This document shows, in pieces, positions 15,537 through 27,106 of a DNA stretch of 64,000 nt; position 1 is the stretch's first letter, and each line of letters starts with the position of its first letter. A model generated the notes under the pieces. That model was not told the DNA's origin, did no database searches, and was given only the letters and a program-made list of their open reading frames with translations. The position numbers were made by a program, and so were the translations under genes. This DNA comes from Armillaria gallica (lineage: Eukaryota; Basidiomycota; Agaricomycetes; Agaricales; Physalacriaceae). The DNA lies in assembly GCA_037576215.1 (NCBI GenBank), contig JBANDB010000014.1:1674001-1738000 (forward strand), in the 5' to 3' direction.

Positions 15537-17307
15537 TTAGCATTTAATAAAATTCCCCACAATCATACTAGGAATCCCCCACTTGTCTCTCCGAATTGTG
15601 AATGAAAAACAACAATTGACAAGCCCCTCCTCACTCCGCCCGATCTCTTCTTCTTTCTTCATCCCGTTTCCGATTCCGTTCGAGGACCCATTTGTGGCCG
15701 CGGAATTGGAATTGGGATTAGGAGCGGTACTGTTAAGGTTGGGCTTGTAACGAAGTACGCAAGACGTCAGAACTGCCTTTTGGGACGAATCGAAGGCAAC
15801 ATGACCATATTTCTGCCGAGAAACGATGAGAACGGAAGTATTAAACAAAAGGATCGTGTGAGCCTCACCTCCCAGTAATTCACAGCGCTCTCCTCTGCCA
15901 TTAATTCGTATATGCATAATCGGCCCTACGAGCAAATTAAACCGCATCAGTCACATATTAATGGGGTACATCAGTCAGGGGGGTGGACGGTCATGGGGCA
16001 GAAAACTGAGGGGAATAGAGGAGACTAGACTCACATCGCGCATCATGTACCCATCCACTCCAACGAGCTCGCTGAATTCGCGATTGCCTTTGTATATCTC
16101 GCCAGTTCGGCGCCACAAACAGGCAGGGACACCCATCGCGGAAAATACTCGGTCATAGTCGAGGAGTAGACGTTCGAAAGCTTCCTCAATAAACACGAGG
16201 TCGATATCACGGAGAGACTGAGCTACGGCCTGTGGGGAAAGTAGGTTTTTGAAATGACTAAATTAACGCTGACGGCATAGAGAAGGACGAGACCCACGCG
16301 GAACTTGGGCCGCAACACTGAAAGAGGTTGCAATATTTGCTGCTTGCTTTCTTGTGAGACGCTGGATGGTGAAGATTTAGTACCAGTAGCAAGAGATATG
16401 CATAAGTGTACGCACTTTCTGTCCATCCATCTTGACAACCTCGCGTAGCCCTTTACGTAGTTGTACGGCTTGAGTAGTCCTGCCTCGTATTTGCTCCTAA
16501 TGACCCTATTCAATCGTTCGTCGCGTGAGCCCGATTCTTGGTCTGCCGCGGTCAGCAAGAAACGCTCGGTCTTTGTCGCTGCTGGCAAGACATCCGTTGT
16601 CGTGGATGATGTTCCATCCGATGCAGTCGACATGGCCGGTTGTGACTGTGATTGGGGAAATGGTGAGTGGAGAATGGGTGCGGCAGGTGGAGGTGTAAAA
16701 AAGGAGCTCTCGTCGAGCGTCTCCAGAAAGTCCCTGGATACGGGGTGAGAGAGAAAAAGGGCGAAAAGAGGGCAGCGCACGTGAGGACAGAAAACTCGTT
16801 ACCCAGTGTCTCCGGGCGATACATGAACGGTGCTGACTGGCCTACTGACATGGGCCAAGCAGGATTTGGTGGTGCTGGTGCTGGTGCTTGGTACACTGTT
16901 GCTGTACACGGTGAGCACGCTGGGTAGCCCTGAGCGAAGAGATACGCACTCGTCGCCAGGTTGTTCGTCGTTGGTGGTGTTGTCCCCGCCTTGTCGCCAG
17001 TTTTCGAGCGTCGTTCATCGTGACAGAGGTGGCCAATCTCGCGCTTTATACTGTAAGGACTCTAGTCATATAAGCCATGGCACCAAGCAGCCGCTCACCA
17101 TCGCTGACACGGGCGTCCCTCGTCGCAGGTCATATGGCTTCGTCTGCAGTAGAGACAAGCATGGTTCACTTTTCGCCGTTTGGCGACTTTTTTCTTCTTA
17201 CTGCCAGCAGTGTCAGGGTCGTCGTCGGCAGCGTCTGAATGGTTTGGCAACGTCGTCGAGAGGTCGGGGGACGTCTGGGGCTGGGAGGAGTAGGTAAAGG
17301 TGGACAT
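15537..17307 (-). CDS. ERT1: ERT1/AcuK-type Zn2Cys6 transcription factor with PAS domain
   Basis: This is a nuclear regulator of the switch to gluconeogenesis and non-fermentable carbon use. The ATG at 17307 leads to a basic stretch (KKKKVAKRRKVNHA) and the binuclear zinc cluster C-x2-C-x6-C-x5-C-x2-C-x8-C at about residues 51-79 (CLYCRRSHMTC, CDEGRPCQRC, then IKREIGHLC). The fourth cysteine codon is split by an intron. A low-complexity, Pro/Ala/Ser-rich middle follows. Later exons carry DLVFIEEAFERLLLDYDRVF and GVPACLWRRTGEIYKGNREF, the PAS domain diagnostic of the ERT1/AcuK group. The C-terminal exon gives HIRINGRGERCELLGG and an Asn/Ser-rich loop, and ends at 15537. About five introns are needed. 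The target promoters cannot be told from this window. The family call is firm; a one-to-one function is inferred. Confidence 0.92.
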
Positions 17308-20061
17308 GACGGTTCGATCAGGTTCAGTGAGAGATGGGGAATGGGATGATGCTGGCGTCCTGCTTGATCGGACCCCAGAGACCGAAGAAAGGATCTTATC
17401 TCCGCTATTGACACCTGTTTGGCCGTCCTTATCTTAATCGCCTTGCCTCCATCCGGTACCGTCCGGCTCGTCCTCGGCATCCAACGGCGTGGCTGCGATT
17501 TGACAAATGTTTTTTCCACAATGAAGCTGCAATTCAGCTTCATTGCTACCCCGCTCGTCGTTTCCAATTTTATTGCAGGGCAGCTGACCGTATCGCCGCC
17601 TCATGCTCTGGCAAATATCGTATTGCCAGCCATATGGATGTCGCAACCGCCGTGCCATCGGGAGAACTCGGTACCATTGCCAATTTCAGTGGCCAATCAT
17701 TTCCTACGAAGCAGTCAGTTCTGTGTTTCAATTTGGTCCAACGGAAACTGCACCGAGCTTTGTCGTAAGCGCCATTCAGTACGTAACGCCTTTTGGACAT
17801 ACACAATACAATCCTCAAGTAGCATTTCAAGAAAATACAAACCAGAACTGGCAAGGTTCCCCCTTGCTCCAACCGCATGGGACGATTGTGCCTTTTGCAT
17901 CTCAGACGTCGTGTGCAAGTCACGCCAGGGTTGAATACGATGACAAGCTTTTAGATGTCTTATCCCCGGATCCAGGCCGCTCCAAGATTAGGCTGCGGAA
18001 ATGCATGGTACTCCCATGTGCATCGACGTAGAATCGAATGCAAGACGTTAGGTCAGGAAGTGTCAACGAATTTCTATGACGGACAATTGATGCTCCGCAT
18101 TGACCAAGTCCGAGATACCCTAGCACAGGACCTCTGATGATTGAACAAGATCGGTGACGGAGGGAAGATTTATGATGTCAAGACGGCTCAGGGAACATAG
18201 TCGATCCACCGTCGACAAGTTACCGAGTTTCTTCCAGGTAAGCTTAAGTGCTCATACACAAGGCAAACGTAATCTGGCGCGTTGTGAAGCCGGCAAATTT
18301 CTGGAATCCTTGGAATTGACCGCCGTATCCAGAGGTTAGGCCAGTCTTAATTTCTCCAAGCAACGGAAGAGGTCCACGGCCCTGCCGAAGGATAAGTAGC
18401 GGAGGACAGCTTACCGGAACGTACGGCATGAGAAGCCTCCATCGTGGCGAATCTTCGACGACAATGTCAACGATAGGCTGCGTGGCGGGCCCGGATATCG
18501 CATGTTTTTGAGGTCAGGAAGATTGATTTCGACTGCCGAAAGCGACATCTTTGGAACATTTGAGATATGTGGGGATGATCATGAAGGTCGGTCCATCAAA
18601 ATCTAGTGTTTGGCGTTCAAAAGATGATTCGTCTGCAGAAGAGACTTCCACATCAAATCCTCGGCGAAAAGCAATCCTGCCATAACATGCACCTTGCGTG
18701 CAGCGGTTCTCAAATGCCATGAATAGTTCGATGAAAAGAACACAGATGGGGGCTTAATGACGCCCTCAATAAATCTGGCTCACAATTCAGCCCCAGGAAT
18801 TCAGAAAGATACAGTTTCAAAACGCACGTTACTTAGGCTTCTCAGCCGTAAACGTCCGTCGGTCGCTCGTAATAAGTCGGCTCGCTACTCAACTCTCTCA
18901 GTTCGACTTACGTCAAAACAAGAAAAGAACCAGTACTCACCAGTGCAGAGTGTAAAAGACTACTTGTGCGTGGCTGAACTGGTTGAGGGGAAGGGAGAAG
19001 TGCTCTTTTGTATCTCAGAATGAAGGGGTGATAAGAGGGGTGATGAGCAGGCTAGACGGGGTCCGGAGAGGTTCTAAGTGAGCTGGACCGCCAGTTTGTA
19101 TGTACTTCGACAGCTGCCATCATCGACTGCAGACGAACAAGAACAATCTATCAGCAAAGTATATCCATTCCATGTGGGCTCAAGCAAGAAGCAAAGTAGC
19201 GTCGGTGGCTGATGCAAGATATGCATTGATGGAACTGGAGAATGACGGATCAATCACGCTGCCGATGGTTCGCAGTATAGCGGTCGGTCCCTTTCTCAGG
19301 AAAAAACATGGAAAATAAACGCGGATATTTGTGGTAGGGTTGGCGTAGACCTCATCCCGTGAATCACAGGGATACAATGACGCGAAATATGGTACTTCAC
19401 AACTTCTAGCAAGCAAAGCATCAAGTCCAGATACAAGGCGCTGGGGCTGAGAAGCAAAGTTGGAGGGTCCGACCCTTAGCTATTAGAGGCCTCAGATCCA
19501 GGATATATGAAAACACCAAAACAAGACCCACCGCACGCGTTTTCGATAGCCACGAAATCGTTGAGTATCGTACATGAAAGTAATAAAAGAAGAAGATGGA
19601 TTTCTTGCGGCAAGCTCCGTCGGAACGCGTCGGATGAGAATTCGTATGCTTTGCCGGCGGGGTGCGCATCAATCGGCGCGTGCCTAATCAAGGCACATCC
19701 GCTTGGCTGACAACGCGTACAAAACGCGTATAGGCTGAACTACGTTACAGGTTTTTCTCCACTGAATGATGTAATACCAAGATTCATTCTATCCTCTTTA
19801 TAGTACACCTGGATGCTATACAACGATATTTCTGCGTCCCAGAAATATCCAGCTGGCTGTATCAAGTCCTCCATATGGTTACCGACGCCCTGCCCGGAGG
19901 AAAACACATCATGCTTTGCAATATTCAGTGCATAATCTCCGTCAATAACGGCGGACCTGTAATTCCAGACTTGGACGTCGCTTTGGTTGCTTACCTGCGG
20001 AATATTCGCAGATGTATAAAACCCCCGTTCAAGTTGCTAGTGTCTATATCTACCTGCAACT
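17308..20061. other. Gene-poor, unresolved 2.75-kb region
   Basis: No recognisable protein family was found on either strand. Minus-strand open pieces at 17570-18126 and 18244-18720 (the latter begins MAFENRCTQGACYGRIAF) are flanked by plausible splice signals, so a lineage-specific minus-strand gene is possible. A plus-strand frame from 17521 starts with a signal-peptide-like segment (MKLQFSFIATPLVVSNFIAG), but the following sequence is not convincing in one frame. The left end must also hold the ERT1-like promoter and the right end the M20 peptidase promoter. No transposon ends or terminal repeats were noticed. Confidence 0.4.
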
Positions 20062-21821
20062 ATGGCACCGCAATTGGCTCTGTCATTCGCCGTCTGGGTT
20101 GCGATTTTTCTCAGTGTGCATGTCACGGCTCAGGCAAACCTCTCGACGCTTCCTGAGACGCTGCAGATGATTTCTGCCAACGTCTGGCCGGACATCGAGA
20201 ATATTGGCCACGCCATATACGCACATCCAGAGACAGCGCTGGAAGAATTTTTTGCGGCCAGTACTATCACAGGCTACTTTGAAGACAACCCTTGCAAGTC
20301 CCCGTTCAACTGCCTATCTGATTACTCAACGACATTTTTCTAGCACTCTTCAACGTCACTGAGCAAGCATACGGCTTTGAAACATCCCTGAAGCTCACGT
20401 TTGAAAACATCCCAACTGGATACGGAGGAAAGGTCCCCACGCTTGCGTTTCTGCTGGAGTACGACGCCCTTCCAGAGATAAAGCATGCATGCGGACATAA
20501 CCTCATCGCTACCGTCGGGCTTGCCGCAGCTACCATGACCCGTGAGGCGTTACTATACGTACGTTTATTATTCCGCTCCAATTACTGGCGTCACTGAACG
20601 ATTCCAACGATGTAGTATGACATTCCTGCACGAATCGTCGTTTACGGCTGCTTCGATGAGGAAGACACAGCAGGCAAGCGCCTTCTGCTCAACGCCGGGG
20701 CGTTCGACGACGAGTATGCTGTCTTTATGATGGCCCACCCGACGGCCACCAGCGCTGTCCAACCTATGCAGGCTCGGATAGATGCCAAGGTCGAACTCAG
20801 TGGCAGTACTCACTTTGAGTAAGTGTCTCTGCTTTATGATCCATGTTGAGAGCCTCATTCTCCTGACAGGGTAGTCGGAAAAACGTACCAGGAGTTGGTC
20901 ATCATTCATGACTTGGCGGCTAGCCTTCCTGGTCATGCTTCAACGGCCTCTAGCATCGAAGAAATCGGCATGTATGCTATAAATGTCGTTCAGACAACGA
21001 TCGAGCTTGGGGTTACCAACGCTACTCTGGAGGAAATTGACGACGTCGTGGCCGCTGTTAAGAATGGCGACGGTGCATTTGTCAACCAGACGTATACCCT
21101 GGCTGAGGATGAGAACGGCGTAGCGATCACGTTCACCGGTCCTGGGTATGTATCTTCCCTCCTTCTCGTTGGCATCAAGCGTACTGATTGTCTCTGTAGA
21201 GGACACGCTTCAGAAGGAACAGAAAGTCCTCTGTCGCTGTCCGTTCAAACATACCGTGCACTTGAAGCATCGAACTCAACCCACTCATACTACCTCCCAT
21301 CCAACACTTCCCACACCCAACTCGGAATCACCGTCTCCATCCGTACCCGATACACCATCGAGCTCGAGGAAGTCAGATCGTACTTCGACGACGCCGTCCA
21401 GGGCCTACCTGACTCGGTCACATATGATATCCCATACCCGGCGTTGGAAGTCCACGAAGAACTGGGCCAATACTTTATAGACTTGATGGCAACGCCGGAA
21501 TTTGGCGATAACTCCTGGGCATTCTCAAGCATTGCACCAGCTGCAACTGATGCGTCCTTCGTTCAAAATCCCACAATCAACGAGACTTCGTACGAACTGC
21601 TCAGCACCAGCCGTGTCGTGTTCCATCCTAATTTTGGCATTTGTGACACGTCAACTATCGCCAACTGCCCCTTTAACCACGAACCCGAGTTCAACGATAT
21701 CGCCGACTTGGATTATGCGTATGTGCAGACTGAAAGGGTAGCGAGGGCACTAGCCCACACTGCAGTAGAGCTTGCGAACGACAAGGACTTTTTCGATTCG
21801 GTAAGATCAATCATCGACTAA
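20062..21821 (+). CDS. M20-family metallopeptidase/amidohydrolase (PM20D2/AbgB-like), secreted
   Basis: A zinc-dependent peptidase or amidohydrolase of the M20 clan. It begins with a signal peptide (MAPQLALSFAVWVAIFLSVHVTAQA), unlike the usual cytosolic PM20D2 proteins. Family landmarks: AIYAHPETALEEFFAA, LAFLLEYDALPEIKHACGHN (metal-binding Cys/His loop), YGCFDEEDTAGKRLLLNAG (catalytic Glu region), FMMAHPTA, and ASLPGHASTASSIEEIGMYA in the lid domain. Later parts include VSIRTRYTIELEEV and a C-terminal segment with FHPNFGI. About four short introns: within 20289-20342, 20560-20613, 20821-20871 and 21148-21201. Several N-glycosylation sites (NATL, NQTY, NSTH, NETS) fit secretion. The substrate is unknown; dipeptides or acyl-amino acids are possible from the family. 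Confidence 0.87.
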
Positions 21822-22080
21822 GTAGGCCTAAGTGTCCCTTGACAATGACTTATTCATATTTTTTATCTTGTGACTGTTTGGTGTACTTCGGTTTGGGAAG
21901 GAACCCAATGTTCAGACGCCGTTCCTCTCCGTACGGGTTTTCAAAGCAACATAATCCGCCTGTAAGCAGCCAATTGGATGGTTTTTTCGGCCCCTGATGA
22001 AACATCGGCGACCTTGGGTGACAAAAATATACTCCGAGTTTCAAAGCAACTTGGACAGTCATACACGGACCCGTGCAGGA

Positions 22081-23352
22081 CTAGGCATTTGTCATCACCA
22101 CATCACCGTCCCCAGGTCCAGCGATCAGTGCCTGCACTCCCACCCGGATCTGAGCAATCTTGCTCCTCATCACCATTATAGCCTCGGGCAGAATTCTTTC
22201 AGGAACATAAGGCCCCTCAGACTCGACATTGACTAATATCGTCGTGAGCAAGAGCCAGCCATGAACTGCGAAACAGAAACTCACATAGGAACCAATCTCG
22301 CACTCTGCTCAATTCTACACAACCCTCGAATTCGGGATGTCGAAGGACCTCTCTGCTGACTGTATCGTTCCGTACACCTTTGGGGTCAACAGAGACTTCC
22401 TTTGAAACAGGGTCGACACGAATGACGCCCGGCGCGAAACAGCGTTGGAATTTTTCAGCTAGTTGTGGTGGTATGGGTTTCAGAATCTTAATATGGGGTA
22501 ATATTCGGTATGAGGCGGTCGCTGGATTGGGAATTAACGTAATATAAAATCAGATGCGCAAAGGACGCTAACCGACAGGGCTGAATTTGGCGTGGTCTTT
22601 ACCGACACCTTTAACAGCGTGTAAATCCATCTCGATTTCCTGCCCTGGTCGTAGCTTCGCCAGGACGATGTCAAGATTCGTGGGTGCAGGCGGGTTGTCA
22701 GCAAACATCAGGGTTTGCTCCCCTGCAGGTTCCCATATTAAATGCCGCGAAAGAAATTCGTGGTTGATATACAAGTCCTTAGGTTCTGTAGCATCTTTGG
22801 GAGCATCGGGATTACGCTCGCATTTTATGTTGACTTTGAAAACGATGGTATTACGGTCGGTGGCATCACCTGCAGAGAGACGAGGCTCTATGGGAGCCGG
22901 GTCGACATTGAGGGGAACGAGACCGAGACGATGGGCAAGAACTTCGTCCTGGATGATGGACGTGTTGTTGAAGACATATACGTGCTCAATGGCCACTGTC
23001 GGGACCTGCCGTAATCAGCACTGAATTCACGGTCAGAGTACCCGAACGCACCTCTGCGATCATTATCCTTCGAAATGCATTCGCAATGGAGGCGTCGACG
23101 CCAACGATATCGAAGTCAATCGAACGATTAGACAGCCGTTTGACTTGTACTTTTAGGTTCTGTCCTTCGTGGCTCTCTCACTATCCTCCCTAGAATACGG
23201 TCGAGTAGAGGACGTACTGCTTTGAATTTGCTGAGACTCCAGGCATGGTCCTCATTGGGGTAGTGACCAGGGTAGTCGGTACTGGATATGTTGGTGACAC
23301 GCTCTGCCTTGACCCCGACGAGTCGGCGTGCGTCAAATTCAGGCTGGCTCAT
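22081..23352 (-). CDS. RPC40: DNA-directed RNA polymerases I and III subunit AC40 (RPAC1)
   Basis: This subunit is shared by Pol I and Pol III and equals the alpha-like Rpb3 in assembly with AC19. The ATG at 23352 starts MSQPEFDARRLVGVKAERVT. After an intron come NRSIDFDIVGVDASIANAFR and RIMIAEVPTVAIEHVYVFNN with TSIIQDEVLAHRLGLVPLNV, the alpha-motif typical of Rpb3/AC40. The middle domain gives FSPVG, and the tail gives ESEGPYVPERILPEAI with AQIRVGVQAL. Four introns fit. The start codon lies 84 bp from that of COG6 on the other strand. The stop converges on the M20 peptidase gene, 259 bp away. No irregularities. Confidence 0.95.
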
Positions 23353-23436
23353 GGTGACCGTCGAGTAGAAAAAAAATTGAAGCTTGTTTTCCCACGAGCT
23401 GTCTTCGATGAACCGGCTGTCCGGCCCGTCCTCCGT
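23353..23436. promoter_or_regulatory. Compact bidirectional promoter of AC40 and COG6
   Basis: Only 84 bases separate the two divergent start codons, so the two transcripts must share promoter DNA or one must start inside the other gene's leader. Confidence 0.6.
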
Positions 23437-26102
23437 ATGCCTTCGTTCACCCCATCTCCATCCTCGACACCGTCCTCGACACCGCACAAGGCATCCACTG
23501 CCGCACAGTCACGCAATCCGGTGTCCTTGCGTCTATACAAGGTCCTTGGCACTAACTTTGACGATGAAGCTACCAGGGAGGCGCTCCGCACGCTCTCTGA
23601 CTTGTATGCAACTCCATCCCATGGAAAGGGAAAGGCAGTCCAAAGAGGCGACGACGAACTCGACGATGACGACGAAGAGAGCCGGGTGCGCTCCAAGGAT
23701 GCCACAGAGCTGCCCTCAGGCGAGTCGGCTGCTCACGCGCGACGAAACCTCAGGAAGGACATGGAGCAGAAACTGGCTGAAGGGAGTCGTCACTTTCTAA
23801 CGGCCTTTGGAGAGGTCGACCAGGTCAATGAATATTTATTTGGTAGCTATGGCTTACTCATTTCGTATCACAGAAACTTGGTGAACTCCAAAAACACGTC
23901 GACGCTATGCATGCCAGCCTCGACGACGCCGAAAAGCAACTGCAATTGACAAACGAGGCTAGCTCGTCTCTGCTTGAAAAGGCTGGAAATCTCCGGCAAG
24001 AGAGGTGCATAGTTATCTCAGGTACAGACGAGTCTTGTACTTATATACGATAGGCAGGAAGTAGAGGTCAAGAAGTCCATCGTCGAATTGTTCCTCGCAC
24101 GATTTGCTCTCAGCGAGGGGGAGATTGAGGCAATGACTTCGCGCGACGTTCCGCTAGGTCAGCGATTCTTCGGAGCTATGGATAGAACAGAGAGAATCCG
24201 AGATGACTGTCGAGTGCTCATGGCAGGCGAGGAAGGGCCCACCAAAGCTGGGTAAGGCCGCTATCCTAGACCTTGGATTCTCTCTGACGCGTCAAATAGC
24301 TTGGAGATAATGTCTTCAACTTTGTCTTACCTGGAGCAAGGCTATGAAAAGATTGCTCGTTGGTGTTCATACGAGTTCCGACAAATAGGTCGTGATGCGC
24401 ATTTGGAAGTGACCCCAACCATGCGAGAAGCCGTGCGTCGACTGCGTCAAAGACAAGAACTGCTCACGTGCGTTTCTCATCTGTACCAATCCTTTGTGTT
24501 CCTGCATATTGACGGCAGAGATTAGTGAGGCGCTTTCTGAGCTTTCACAAACGCGACAGGCCTCTCTTCTCTCTTCGTTTTTAACAGCCCTCACAAGGGG
24601 CGGTCCTTCAGGTCTTCCTCGCCCTATCGAGCTACACGCGCATGACCCCATGCGTTACATTGGTGATATGCTTGCTTGGGTACATCAAGCCATAGCGGCT
24701 GAGAGGGAATTTTTTGAAAGTCTCTTTGGCTTAAAGGCTGATGGTCGGATGGTTGGTAGCGTGCGGCAGTTTGACGACAAAAGCGAAGAGGAAGATTGGA
24801 TCCGTGAGCTGATGGATCTGGCTGTCGGGAAGCTTTGTGTGCCTTTGAAGGTAAATCCCTGTATGTTTTTCCTTTAGCCTTACTTGACCTTTTCCCCTCA
24901 AGGTTCGCGTGCAACAGACAGTTAGGTCGCAGGAAAGCAGTATAGTGTCGTACAAGATTGCAAACCTGTTGCAATTTTACTTGGTCACGATGCGTCGCAC
25001 AATCGGAACAGACGCTATTTTGTCGAAGACACTGCAAGAGTAGGTGGCTACGTCTCTTCTATTTTACCGTTCCCAACGTCATTCTAGAATCACTGAAGTC
25101 GCATACAAAGTGTTTTTTGACGCTGTCGAAGCCTTAGGCAGATCCCTTCTCCGAGTACCTCTCGTGAGTTATTAATCTACTCATTACGACTTAATTCTAA
25201 CTTTATCTTCAGGACAACAGTGATCCCTCCTTAACCCCTCCGATATCCATAATTGAACATGCGCAGGTTCTTCGCGAAATCATGAATGTCTACCAGTCAT
25301 CTCTAATAGGAAACGAGGACGAAGAAAAACTTATTTCGGGATTTGAGCATGTATTGGATATCATGGTGGATCCGGCAATTGAGATGTGCACTAACGCTGC
25401 TGAAGCCAAAGCCAGAGCAGTATCAAGATGGGATATGTCGGTCTTTGTTTTGAATTGTCTGAGCTATCTATTGGTCAGTCCTTTAAACTTGTGCTTTTGA
25501 TCTTCATACTCAAAACTACTATCAGAGTGTCCTCGAACCATTTGCGTTCACCGTAAACAAGCAGAAAGCTCTTCAAGCAACAATGAACGAACGCGTAGTC
25601 CTCCTCACAGACGAGCATGTAAGTCGTCGTAATTCATTCGTCTTTGCCTTGGATGCCGATAAGAAACAGTATCATGATATCATGGTCGACGCTGGCCTGT
25701 ACGACATAATAACCGTTTGCGATAAATGGGATCGCAGCGTGCGTCTTTTCCTACCCCTTACACGCAATGTGTAATCATGACCTATTGCAGGAACCACTAT
25801 CATATATCCCAACTGTCCGTCCACAAGAACTGAAATCGGTTCTTCAAAGATTGTCCGTCTGGCTTTCGGGCCTCGAAGTTGTCCAGTCGCAACGATTGTC
25901 CCACCTAAGTGTGCAGCGCTTGCATACTACGATTCATCAAGCAGCTCTAGAAAGAATGGCGCAAGGGTACAAGGTTATTTGCGACGAAGTGAGGAAGCCG
26001 GAAAATAAATACGAGGCTGCTTCAACGCTTCTAGGCAGCGAGAGGCCGTTCGGACAGGTTCATTTATTGTGGCAAATCTTTGGTTTGGAAGAGAAGGATT
26101 AG
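23437..26102 (+). CDS. COG6: Conserved oligomeric Golgi complex subunit 6
   Basis: COG is a tether for retrograde vesicles within the Golgi; Cog6 belongs to lobe B. The ATG at 23437 opens a Ser/Pro/Thr-rich leader, then NPVSLRLYKVLGTNFDDEAT, ARRNLRKDMEQKLAEGSRHF and LTAFGEVDQ, which identify Cog6. Later exons give a coiled coil (LDDAEKQLQLTNEASSSLL), ALSEGEIEAMTSRDVPLGQR, LEQGYEKIARWCSYEFRQIG, HDPMRYIGDMLAWVHQA and a C-terminus ending LWQIFGLEEKD. Around nine short introns are needed. Length is normal for the family. It starts 84 bp from AC40. COG4 lies 2 kb further downstream. Confidence 0.94.
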
Positions 26103-26128
26103 TATAGGCTAAATATCTATCTACATTT

Positions 26129-27048
26129 TCATGTTGGTCCTATAAGAATACTACTGCCATCCTCGACTTGGGTGGCGAGAGGCTCACTGTTAACAAGAAC
26201 ACGACCTTCCCGGATATCCGATAGTTGAAGGGGCTTTACCATTGATAAGTATATTGCTGTTGGAGAATATTGATTGACTGACTGAAGTAGATATTTTCAT
26301 TTGAGTAGCCAGCAAATCTAGTGCTTTCCCTGTTACGATAGACTAAAAGGCAAGCGAGTGAGCACGTTGATAATGCACGTACTTGATCCTACCTTTCGAA
26401 GCCAGAATATCTTTTCTTGGTCACTGTCATTTACTTGCAGCTTTACGTGAAGGCGGTCGCCAACCGAGACGGACGTCGGCTTATCCTTTGGATCCGCGGG
26501 AATAGCCCGGTGTTTCATTTTCATAAGTTCTACCTTCTTATACTGAGCGAGCTTGACGGGGTCAGTGGGAATTTTGGGAGTGCGGCGCGACGAGGTCTTG
26601 GATGTCGCAGAAAAATGCTTGGCTATCAAAGCCTCAGCAGCAGTATTGTGAGAGGTAGACTCAGAGCTGGACGCAGGGGAACACGAGTGGGCATCGGGAT
26701 AGCGGTGGCTGAGGAGACGTTCAGCACACAAGCAAAGAGGCAAGGACCCAGAGTTTACTCAGCACAGAACGACTGGCTGCACCGAGCACACTGTGCAGCA
26801 GAGCCTTGCGCAGAGAAAGCGTCGAGACTAGGCTTGGAGCAATTAGGTGCTGCGCATCGTTGAAATTTGGGTAGAGTGTTGTCACTGACGACGCGCGCGG
26901 TAGAGGCAAGGCGACAGTCGTGAGCATCAGGAGCAATATGCTCCTTGCAGAAAACGAGGTCGCAGCGACATTTGATAGGAAGAAAATCGACTTGGCTGCA
27001 GGACGACAACGAGCATTGGCTGCCAATGTCGAGCAGGTCGCCGTTCAT
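26129..27048 (-). CDS. CUZ1: AN1-type zinc-finger protein (Cuz1/ZFAND1-like)
   Basis: Two AN1 zinc fingers are visible. The first begins right after the start (GSQCSLSSCSQVDFLPIKC, then LVFCKEHIAPDAHDC). The second has CAAPNCSKP, CARCSQSFCAE and, after an intron, HRYPDAHSC. A basic linker and a domain with GDRLHVKLQVNDSDQEKIFW follow, then ALDLLATQ and a tail LATQVEDGSSILIGPT, consistent with the C-terminal ubiquitin-like domain of Cuz1/ZFAND1. In that family the protein links the proteasome and Cdc48/p97 under arsenite or proteotoxic stress. The final exon join (about 26200-26340) is uncertain because the simple readings shift frame. The true ATG is at 27048; it faces VPS2 across 58 bp. Confidence 0.8.
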
Positions 27049-27106
27049 GATCAAGAGGCACTAGCGGCCCGGACTGCGGCATTCGTCTTCTGCCTTCACC
27101 GCCACC
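27049..27106. promoter_or_regulatory. Ultra-compact bidirectional promoter of AN1 protein and VPS2
   Basis: Only 58 bases lie between the divergent start codons, including the GCCACC start context of VPS2. Transcription start sites very close to the ATGs, or overlapping leaders, are expected. Confidence 0.55.

Noticed and set aside
17303..17325. tRNA B-box-like ggttcgatc
   Set aside because: The flanking bases do not form a T-arm and no matching A box or acceptor stem is present; it lies in the ERT1 leader.
17521..17934. Secreted protein with signal-like start MKLQFSFIATPLVVSNF
   Set aside because: The downstream frame has no recognisable domain and other frames look equally open; not enough to call a gene.
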